Shown here in pieces: positions 23,600 through 32,500 of a stretch of DNA of 64,000 bases. Every line of letters begins with the position of its first letter. The first letter of the stretch is position 1. Source of the stretch: Acanthacorydalis orientalis (taxonomy: Eukaryota; Arthropoda; Insecta; Megaloptera; Corydalidae). A model generated the notes under the pieces. That model had not been told where the DNA came from, searched no databases, and saw nothing but the letters and a program-made list of their open reading frames with translations. The stretch covers positions 1,779,821 through 1,843,820 of the forward strand of contig CM068325.1 of the NCBI GenBank assembly GCA_034766995.1, given 5' to 3'. The translations under genes and the position numbers were made by a program.

Positions 23600-25119
23600 C
23601 ACCACATCTGCTGTAGCGCGGGCCTGAAGGGCCCTTGCTGTCTTGAGCACCAAGCGATGTACGCTCATGGCTCGCGTTTCACGTATTTCCTGGAATGTAG
23701 CTGGGTACGGAAACTCTCTGTATTTGGAGCATTTCTACCCCCTCCAGGGGGTCGACTCTTGCTGTAGGGCCAGCGGAGGTGCAGGTCGACCAGTGAAGGC
23801 CGACCTCTTACTGGCCATTGGGGGGGAGGGCTGACGCCAGGTCACTGACCGTCGTCCACCTCGCGCTGCACCACCAGCAGGCTAGGCCGCTGATATCTGC
23901 AGTGCTCGGCGACGAGGTCGTCGTTTCCTAGTCCTCGGACTAGGGCGTTGTCGCTGGACCTCGTCCGCCCGTACAACCGGCTAGCCTGTCAGCGGACAAA
24001 CTCGTCGATTGTGGGGAGGCGGAGGTCCCGGTGAAGAGTGGTGTTCCTCACCAGGAAATGCGCATCGGTGATGAGGCGCATGACCCGGTTTTGGAACACC
24101 TGAAGCCGCTTGATGTTCGAAGGGTTGTAGGCCCAGGCAGTGCTCGCATACGTCACAATCGGCCGAATGAAGCTGAGGTAGAGCAGACGCTTACTTCTCA
24201 GCGACAGTTTCGACTTCATGTTCAGCAGCGGGTACAGCCTGCAGAGCTGGCCCTGAGCCTTCGCCAGCACGTGCGAGACGTGCTTGTTGAAGGTCAGGCG
24301 CCGATCGAGCATGACCCCTAGGTACTTGGCCTCGCTCGACCACCCGATGCGCGAACCGCAGAACTCGAGAGGCTCGGGTTCGCGCTTCGCGCATCTGGGC
24401 GGGCGAAACATGACCGCCACCGTCTTCTGCGTGTTCACCCTCACCCTCCACGTACGGTAGTACGTTTCGAGCTCGGACAGGTGGACCTGCAGCTTACGGT
24501 GGATGACTTTCGGTTGCCATGATTGCACAATTACCGCGGTGTCGTCCGCAAAGAGCGCCATGGGCTGATCTCTCGGCACGTCGTTGACGTACAGATTGAA
24601 CAGCACAGGACCCACTACGCTTCCCTGCGGGACACCGGCCGCTATTGGTCTAACGCTAGACCGCTCCCCGTCAACACTCACGTAAAAGGACCGACCCTCA
24701 AGATATGACGCCACCAGGTGGATCATACTATCAGGCAAGCCCAAATACACGAGCTTGTACAGGAGGCCGGCGTGCCAGACCTTGTCGAATGCTTTTTCAA
24801 TATCCAGAAACACAACACCAGTGGCGCGTTTCTCATTGAAGCCGCGGGTCACGCGTTCCGTGAGACGGACAAGCTGCTGCGTCGTCTCGTGACCAGCGCG
24901 AAATCCGAACTGCTCGTCGATGATGAGTCCGCGAGCGGACACAACATCGAGCATCCTCTTGAGCAGGGTTCTCTCGAACACCTTACTCACGGAGGAGAGC
25001 AGGGAAATCGGACGATAGTTCACGGGATTTTTCAACGACTGGCCCGGCTTTGGCACAGCGATGACTTTCGCAAGTTTCCAGCGGAGGGGGAAGTGGCCGG
25101 TCTGATAGATCCGCGTCAC
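23600..25119 (-). mobile_element. Jockey-clade LINE, 5'-truncated
   Basis: GC-rich block ending at about 25119, where the RT reading frame begins abruptly and the sequence changes to an unrelated segment. The ORF stop is at 23989 and the GC-rich 3' UTR runs to about 23600. No poly(A) tail was identified with certainty. Confidence 0.7.
23989..25119 (-). CDS. Jockey LINE reverse transcriptase, partial but open
   Basis: Uninterrupted frame of 376 codons covering most of a non-LTR reverse transcriptase. In order: HFPLRWKLAKVIAVPKPGQS (residues about 9-28), NYRPISLLSSVSKVFERTLL, EQFGFRAGHETTQQLVRLTE, VVFLDIEKAFDKVWHAGLLY, AAGVPQGSVVGPVLFNLYVN, and ALFADDTAV, where FADD stands for the usual YADD and both catalytic Asp are kept. 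Then come KYLGVMLDRRLTFNKHV and RPIVTYASTAWAY, the thumb region. The endonuclease domain and the first RT motifs are missing, so the copy cannot retrotranspose by itself. The start M is only the first Met after the truncation point. Confidence 0.88.
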   Translation of the reverse strand: MTRIYQTGHFPLRWKLAKVIAVPKPGQSLKNPVNYRPISLLSSVSKVFERTLLKRMLDVVSARGLIIDEQFGFRAGHETTQQLVRLTERVTRGFNEKRATGVVFLDIEKAFDKVWHAGLLYKLVYLGLPDSMIHLVASYLEGRSFYVSVDGERSSVRPIAAGVPQGSVVGPVLFNLYVNDVPRDQPMALFADDTAVIVQSWQPKVIHRKLQVHLSELETYYRTWRVRVNTQKTVAVMFRPPRCAKREPEPLEFCGSRIGWSSEAKYLGVMLDRRLTFNKHVSHVLAKAQGQLCRLYPLLNMKSKLSLRSKRLLYLSFIRPIVTYASTAWAYNPSNIKRLQVFQNRVMRLITDAHFLVRNTTLHRDLRLPTIDEFVR

Positions 25120-25444
25120 TCACCGGCACGCCTGTGCACTTTTATGTTACGCTCGCCGGTACGCTTGCGCATTATCAACACGCATCAAACAACTTCAACT
25201 GCAGGGATAACCTATCTCCGTCTCTCTCCAACCCAAGAGTGGGGGTAACTCTCCCACTCACATAGCTTGCCTACGTGCAAGTCAGAAATGTAGAGATGCT
25301 TAACTGATACGCATCTAGCCTGTACATCAGTCTCTGGTTATATTGAATAAATATTATATTTCTAATAATGAACCGAGTATATCATTTATTTGAGAAGGTC
25401 GGACTCTTATTACCATATTGATGGCAAAAGTACCTAAACAGGCG
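25120..25444. other. Unassigned segment, possibly an LTR piece
   Basis: Sequence between the 5'-truncated LINE and the broken R2-clade fragment. It has an AATAAATATTATATTTC stretch after CTCTGGTTATATTG, reminiscent of an LTR U3/R region, but no matching second copy is present in this window. Unassigned. Confidence 0.3.
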
Positions 25445-26269
25445 GCGGCCTGAAGCGGGACAACTGCTGGATATGTCGCTTTCGGTGCTCCGCCGAGATG
25501 ACATGTCCGAGAACCTCGCGCCTTCTGTTCTTTCAGCGGCGTCGCTCCAGCAGGGCAGTCGGTCGGTGGGGTAATGGTGGTATCTTTGGTGCTAGCCTCC
25601 GTGTTGCGTGGCATGGGAACTGTGCCATGAAGACTTGCATCCTGGGACGCCAACGCTGTTCGTCCGGTCGTTCTTGTCGGTGGGGCTGTGGCCGGCTGCT
25701 GGGTAGGATGTTGAACGGCAGCCGGTTCCAGGACCCTCTGCTGGCGACGTCTCAACCGCGGGGAGATACTCGTCGAGGCAGCCGGCTTGGATGGTGTTTG
25801 CCGGCTGCCAATCTCTAGATGTGTGGAAACCTCTCCCTCGATGTTGGTTTCGGTCGCGGCTGCTTCCCCTGCCCGTTTCGTGGGGATCCGCTGTGTAATA
25901 ATAGATTTTAACTGGTGGATCCCCTGCGGGATTGTCGGGGCAGCCGTGTCGACCGATACGGGAGAGGCTGGCGGTGAGGTTGGCGCCGGATGTTGTGACG
26001 CCACGTCGCCTCATCTTCTTCAGACTAGGGTTCTTGAGTTCACAGCCCGAGCAGGTAAAGATGAAAACGGGCGTCCCATGAGTCTTCTTGATATGTTTCT
26101 TGTAGTCGCTGTGCGATTTGTATTTGAAAGCATTTCTTATACCCGCACAGCGAACTACTTGCCAGTGTAACTGGCACAGCTCACAAGCAAACTCCTCCGG
26201 CAAAGGCACCGTAACACATATTCTTACTTTGCCGGGGGATAACGGAAGCGATGCACCACCGGTGGCCAT
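25445..26269 (-). pseudogene. R2-clade ORF, N-terminal fragment (element D)
   Basis: Starts MATGGASLPLSPGKVRICVT like element A. First zinc finger CELC...HIKKTH is intact and the second begins FTCSGC; a small deletion/frameshift near 26005 (after LKKMRR) removes its HxxxC part and moves the frame. The Pro/Ala/Thr-rich linker continues in the shifted frame (HPAPTSPPASPVSVDTAAPT and later QPATAPPTRTTGRTALASQD) until about 25445. RT and endonuclease are absent. Confidence 0.8.
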
Positions 26270-26739
26270 CGTCGATTAGTAGATTTACTCAGTATAACGA
26301 AAAATAAACCAGAAAACAAACAGAACACGTTAAAAGAGGCCACGTAATGTTCTAGAAAATGTTCCAGAACAGACGTGACCTTTTAAAACTTTACAATAAC
26401 ACCTTAAATATTGTGCAACAGAAGGTTGCATAATCTCAGACGAACACAACGAACAACACGTTAAAATTTACGCCACGTAACCAAAAGTTACGTGAGTAAT
26501 ACAAAAGAACTTAAAATGAATCTATAATATTGATCGAACCTATCGAAAAATACGACGGTTCGACCAATATTTAAGATATAAAACAAAAAATAGAAAAATA
26601 AAAATAGATGACACGAACACGTTCTGAGAAATCTAGTAGTCGACGATGGCTTACCCGACTGTCCTGCTGGTCCTGGTGGAGGCGGATGACTGTGCCTCAT
26701 GGAACCGACCGTGGCTCACGCGCGACGAAGATGGAAAAT
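25445..26739 (-). mobile_element. U2-targeted R2-clade element D, 5' fragment
   Basis: 5' UTR (26739 down to 26270) plus the N-terminal third of the ORF. The 5' end (TTTTCCATC, then GAGCCACGGTCGG) matches the 5' end of element A (34090 down), and directly upstream of it on the minus strand is the 21-bp U2 piece that ends element F. Homology to A stops at about 25445. Confidence 0.8.
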
Positions 26740-26760
26740 ATTAAGCTGGTAAGAACAGAT
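26740..26760 (-). other. U2 snRNA target piece between elements F and D
   Basis: 21 bp reading ATCTGTTCTTACCAGCTTAA+T on the minus strand, one base different from the U2 segment at 29483-29503. It separates the 3' end of element F from the 5' end of element D, as in the younger stack at 29-41 kb. Confidence 0.8.
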
Positions 26761-27206
26761 TAGGCAGTTTTTATTAGCAAATAATAATTTGTACAAAGTA
26801 ATATATAGCATAATAAAAATGTCGCAGATCAAGTGTAGTTTTAAAATTAAATAACATAACATATTAAAAAGAATTTTAAAATATTATACATAACAAAAAT
26901 AAATTAAAAATCCTTGTTCTTATACAGCTGCTTCCTCGAAGAGATGTTGGGCCAGGATCAGCGCTGCCGCTGGTGGAGGCGGGGTGTTGTCCGGCGGATG
27001 ATATTGCCGGACCCCGGACACGTGTTCAATATATACATCTCGGGACCAGCGGATCGTGTCGGCCACCATCAGCTTGGCCATGGTGGACAGGTACCGGGGT
27101 GCGATGCCCAGGGACGCCGCGACCTTGTCGTTCGACGAGAGCCAACCACCGAGTGAAACGACGACGAATGTATCCACGGACACCGTGAAACCCTGCAGGG
27201 CGAGGG
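26761..27206 (-). mobile_element. U2-targeted R2-clade element F, 3' fragment
   Basis: C-terminal codons (27206 to 26920) and the full 3' UTR (to 26761). The fragment keeps GFTVSVDTFVVVSLGGWLSS, APRYLSTMAKLMVADTIRWS and RQYHPPDNTPPPPAAA, the end of the endonuclease domain. The 3' UTR contains AGATCAAGTGTAGT at 26826-26839 (plus strand), a match to U2 snRNA. Its 5' end joins the damaged 3' end of element E. Confidence 0.8.
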
Positions 27207-28245
27207 ATAGTTTTATTTAAGCAAAATAATATAAATATAACAATACAGAACTTAATTCAGATATATCGCAAAATCAAAGATGTAGAGAATAAAAATAAAC
27301 TAATATAACATATTAAAAAGGCACTTAAAATATGGTACATAAGATTTATAAAAAACAAATTAAAATCTATGTTCTTATTCAGCTGTTTCCTCGCCAAAAT
27401 TTTGTAGTTGGGCCAGGGTCGGCGCTGCCGCTGGTGGAGGCGTGGTAGTGTCCGGCGGATGGTATTGCCGGACCCCGGACACGTGTTCGATGTAGACATC
27501 ACGAGACCAGCGGATCGTGTCGGCCACCATCAGCTTAGCCATCGTGGACGGGTACCGAGGTGCGATGCCCAGAGACGCCGCGACCTTGTCGTTCGACGAG
27601 TGCCAATCGCCGAGCGAACCGACGACGAATGCATCCACGGACATCGTGAAACCCTGGAGGGTGAGCTGGGCAGCAAGACCGCTATACTTGGCTATTTTCT
27701 GCTGCCGAGCCCCCTCCAGGGCGTCACGGCATCCCTCAAATGGAATGCACACGTCGACGATCGTTATCCTCGGTGTCGGCCCACGCCAGTGGAGTCCTCT
27801 CCTCGCGGAAGCAGCGATTGAAAATATAAGTGATGACAACACACCCCGAGTCGAGACGCTTCAAAAAAGAATATTTAATTCCGTCTCTTCCCGGGACGGT
27901 GTCCTTCGTCCGGGCCAACCGGCGAAGTACAGATTCCGCCGAGAATTCTTCAACGAAGGAATCCTCGGCCACGTCGCACTGCGGGCGGTTAAACGCCTGC
28001 CGAACGAGATCGGGCATCTCCACCTCCTCCCGGTCCCGTTCGGCAAACATCCTACGGAAGTGGTCTTCTACCACCGCCGTGGGCGCCTCACAGTACGGCT
28101 TGCCGTTCTCTGAACGGAGAATCTGCACCATCGCTTTTCGCTTGTTGACCCGGTACAGTTTTTGGATTTTCGCTGCCTCCACGGGGTCGAAGTTCGGTAC
28201 TTCGTTTACCGGTCGCCGACGCTCCCGGCGAACAGGTCTTGCGTT
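27207..28245 (-). pseudogene. U2-targeted R2-clade element E, internally deleted
   Basis: On the minus strand the fragment begins at ARPVRRERRRPVNEVPNFDP (28243), i.e. just before the RT domain, runs to LAWADT (27776) and then jumps to ITIVDVCIPFEGCRDALEGA, the endonuclease region. Compared with element A about 640 codons are missing, including all RT catalytic motifs and the zinc knuckle, and the junction also changes frame. The C-terminus (RQYHPPDTTTPPPAAAPTLA) ends at about 27378, followed by a 3' UTR to about 27207 that has lost its last bases. 5' side adjoins AT-rich DNA at 28245. Confidence 0.8.
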
Positions 28246-28317
28246 TTTCAATGATATTTAACAATAATAATTTATAGGAACATTGATGATCAAAATATAT
28301 ATATATATATACAAGGG

Positions 28318-28371
<54 letters not shown>

Positions 28372-28688
28372 TGTGTATGTGTATGTGTGTATGTGTATGC
28401 GTATGCGTGTATGTGTATGTGTGTATGTGTACGAGTATGTGTTTGTGTGTATGTGTATGTGTTTGTGTGTGTATGTGTGTATGTGTGTATGTGTGTATGT
28501 ATGTATGTATGTGTATGTATGTGTATGTGTGTATGTGTATGTGTGTATGTGTATGTGTGTATGTGTATGTGTGTATGTATGTGTGTATGTATGTGTATGT
28601 GTGGATGTGTATGTGAATGTGCGTATGTGTGTATGTGTACGTGTGTATGTGATGTGTGTGTGTGTTTGCGTGCGTGCGCGTGTGTGTG

Positions 28689-28727
<39 letters not shown>

Positions 28728-28822
28728 TTATATATATATATATATGTATATATATATTATATATATATATGTATATATATATATTATGTATATGTATATA
28801 TATATATTATGTATATATTATG

Positions 28823-28886
<64 letters not shown>

Positions 28887-29351
28887 GTATATATATATAT
28901 ATATATATTCATGGTTGGTTGTGGAATTGAAAAAGAATTTGTGAAAGTGAATTAATTAGTGCCACAATTATTTTGTGAGATTTCTTGTAGTAATCGCAAT
29001 TTTATTAATCCAAGTGTTTACTGTGTTGTTTTTTTCTTTTTTAAATTGAGTGGCTGCTCGATACTATGTTAGAATTTATATTTTTTTTTTTAGTTTTATA
29101 ACTTCAGAAATATATTCCTTACTGGTTTATACATTTCTTTGTTGTATTATATATTATGGCTGTTTAAATTATACGTATAACAAGAAATGACTGTCGTTAG
29201 AAAGAGGGATGGTTGTTCGGTGAGGGCTTTTCGAGAGAGACTCCCTGCAAGTTTGGATCGACTTCAGCAGAGGGACATTTCAATTCAAAGAGACCTTCTC
29301 TTTTCATGATTCTGAGATACTTTTTTGATATGTTTGAATTAAAGTAATGAA
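28246..29351. repeat. Complex microsatellite (TA)n-(TATG/TG)n-(TA)n and flank
   Basis: From about 28297 to 28910 the sequence is (TA)n, then a TATGTGTATGTG-type run of about 320 bp, then (TA)n with TATATATGTA and ATTATG interruptions. Long Tyr/Ile/Cys/Val open frames across it are translation of the repeat and not genes. 28911-29351 is AT-rich and shows nothing, apart from being downstream of the U2 gene. Confidence 0.9.
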
Positions 29352-29503
29352 GGCCGGACCCGGCGATACTGCAATACCGGGCCAACCCGCGGCGGAGGTG
29401 GAGCAAGCTCCTCTAAGAGAACTCCGCCATTTTGCAAAAATCAGTTTAATATACTGGTCCTGCAATGCAGAACGTATCAGATATTAAGCTGATAAGAACA
29501 GAT
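29352..29503 (-). ncRNA. U2: U2 snRNA gene, 3' portion (interrupted)
   Basis: On the minus strand the sequence runs ATCTGTTCTTATCAGCTTAA, then TATCTGATACG, then a stem-loop IIa-like hairpin, the Sm-site block ACTGATTTTTGC, GAGCTTGCTCCACCTC and GGGTTGGCCCGGTATTGCAG, ending near CCGGGTCCGGCC. This agrees in order and spacing with insect U2 snRNA, the spliceosomal RNA that pairs with the branch point, from about nucleotide 36 to its 3' end. The first 35 or so bases (stem-loop I and the GUAGUA branch-point pairing element) are missing: element A is inserted there. The remaining fragment cannot make normal U2, since the 5' part is separated by over 11 kb of retrotransposons and not found in the window. 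Confidence 0.93.
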
Positions 29504-32500
29504 TAAGCAATTTTTATTTAGGTAATAATTGTTACAAAAGAAATACAGAGCATAGTACAAAATGTCGCAGATCAAAGTGTAGATGATAATTAAAAAAAAA
29601 TGACAAACATTAAAGGCCAATAGGACATTTAAAACAAGTTAAAAAAAAAAAATCAGTGTTCTTGTACAGCTTGTTCGGCAGGATGTTGAGGCCGGGTCGG
29701 CGCTGCCGCAGGTGGAGGCGGGGTATTGTCCGGCGGATGATATTGCCGGACTCCGGACACGTGTTCGATGTAAACATCTCGGGACCAGCGGATCGTGTCG
29801 GCCACCATCAGCTTAGCCATCGTGGACCGGTACCGGGGTGCGATGCCCAAGGACGCCGCGACCCTGTCGTTCGACGACAGCCAACCGCCGAGCGAACCGA
29901 CGACGAATGCGTCCACGGACACCGTGAAACCCTGCAGGGTGAGCTGGGCAGCAAGACCGCTATATTTGGTTATTTTCTGCTGCCGGGCCCCCTCCAGGGC
30001 GTCACGGCATCCCTCAAATGGAATGCACACGTCGACGATTGTTACTCTCCTCGTCGCCTCGTCGATCCTCACGATGTCAGGACGCAGGTGACTGTCGACT
30101 CCCGGAACCTCCTTGTTGACCCTGATGGTGATGGGTCCGCCCACTTTGGCCGCACGCGACAGACGGTTTTGTACGTTGTTGTGTCTGTGCTGCCATGCTG
30201 CCGAATGGACCGTACAGTGGTTGAGGACGTGCGGCAACGTCTCGTTGGCGTAGCCGCAACGTCGGCACCGTTTATCCCCATGTCCGAACCGGCGCGTGCC
30301 ATTAAGTGGCACGACGTCGAGCCGAGCACGGTGGATAAAGCGGTACTCGCAGAACCGCGTATACTTTCCATTCAGTAGAAAGTGGTTGGAGATCGATGTC
30401 TTCCCGGTCGTTTCGATCACCTTGCCCTGATCACGTAGGCCGACGAGTCGGCGATGGTGGTATGCTCGGACGGCCGCTCTTAACGAGCGAAGCGCAAAGG
30501 CGCGCGACGCCTCCGGGACCACCACACGATCCGGCACCTGTCCCGGGCGGCCGATGACGATCGACATATCCGCTGTGATGTCCGACCACCGGAAGCTTAC
30601 ATCCAGCTTGGCCCTGAGGCGGCGGCAGGCGTTCCGAGCCTGGGTCCATAGGCTCGAGACATCCCCCCCGTCACGCCCCAGGGCGCCCTCCAGCGACCCG
30701 CTCAGGTACGCCGCCAACATAGAATTGTCAGGCTCGCCTCCAATCTTCCGCCTCGCTGCACGCCGAAGGCCCGCCCAAGCCACCGTCCTGACCACTTCGT
30801 CTGGGCAGGACAGCAGGCGGAAAGCATGTACCACCCGGCTCACGTCCGCGGAGTCGCCGAGTTGGAGCAAATTTGCACCCCCCTGGTACGATGTTATGTA
30901 TAAAATATCGGCTGAGGCCCTCTGCGGTAAGTTCATCCACTTCTTCGCCTTGCTTCGAATGATCTTATCCAGCTCCGTGAGGGGACCCTTTCGGATATTG
31001 CACCCACGGAGCGCGAAGTCAAGACGGGAGAGGATGAACATGTTGAGAGCCTCTAGTTTTTGCCAGGGGGCCAGGAGGGAGTGGTGTAACCGCATAACGT
31101 CCCCCCTAATGTTATTGATAGTTTGGAGGGGGGTCTGGGTTACGCGGAACCCAGTGGGTACACCAAGATGTTCATAATGTTCTCCCTCCTGTAGAGCTTC
31201 CAACCGGTCTCCCAGGAGCGTGAATCGGGTGTCGCACGCCTTCCTCTTGCGCCGGCAGTCGACGTGGAGCGAGGCACACTTGGAGGCGTTAAACTTGATA
31301 CCCATCCAGGCGGCAGCCGCGCCCACCTCGTCCAGCAAGGATTGCATGGACGAGGGGTCCTTGGCGAGGAGCACCACGTCGTCGGCGTACGCCAGGATCG
31401 AGAAATGTTGTTCGAATAGCTGGTAGCCGTGAGACCCAGCCATGCTGAGGGCCGCCCTCACCAGCGGCTCGATGGCCAAGTTGAACAGCATGGGGGAGAG
31501 CGGGCAGCCTTGCTTTACCCCGGCACGGATTGGAATCGGCTGGGTCTCCCCAGCCGATGTCCGAACCGTGGTAAAAGCTCGGGAGTAAAGTTCGGCAACC
31601 ACGCCCTGTAGCTTCCCAGGCAAATTCAACAGGGAGAGCACCCGCCGTATATGACCGTGCGGAACAGACCCGAACGCGTTGGCAAGGTCGAGCCATGCCA
31701 GTACGATCTGTTTGCCCGCACGGCGTGCGTCATCAAGGGCGCTCTGAACCACGAAGTTGTGTTCGTAACACCCCTCGTGCTCCATGAACCCTTTCTGCAC
31801 TGGCGAGATGCTTTCCGTCGCCTTCGCCCACGAAGCCACCCTGTCCGCCAGGACCCCAGCATACAACTTAGGCATCACGCCACCAAGCGTGAGCGGCCTC
31901 CAGTTGTCCAAGTCCTCCCGGCCACCCTTTTTGTGTACGAGCACCGTCCGGGTGTCGGCCCACGCCAGTGGGGTCCGCTCCTCGCGAAAGCAGCGATTAA
32001 AAATATAAGTGATGACAACGCACCCCGGGTCGAGACGTTTCAAGAAAGAATATTTAATTCCGTCTCTTCCCGGTGCGGTGTCCTTCGTCCGGGCCAGCCT
32101 GCAAAGTACAGCTTCCGCCGAGAATTCTTCAACAAAGAAATCCCCGGCCACGTCGCACTGTGGGCGGTTGAACGCCTGTCGAACGAGATCGGGCATCTCC
32201 ACCTCCTCCCGATCCCGTTCGGCAAACATTCCACGGAAGTGGTCCTCGACCACCGCCGTGGGCGCCTCGCAGTACGGCGTGCCGTTCTCAGAACGGAGAA
32301 TCTGCACCATTGCCTTACGCTTGTTGACCCGGTACAATTTTTGTATTTTCGCCGCCTCCACGGGGTCGAAGTTTGGTACCTCGTTTACCGGTCGCCGACG
32401 CTCCCGTCGAACAGGTCTTGCGTTCGGGAAGCGTCGGTGCCGCGGACCTTCCACCGGCGCCGGTCGCAGCCGGGCGAGCTCGCGCGTGACGGTCTCCAGC

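Noticed and set aside
28283..28955. Several long open frames rich in Tyr, Ile, Cys and Val
   Set aside because: They are translations of (TA)n and (TATGTG)n microsatellites in different frames.
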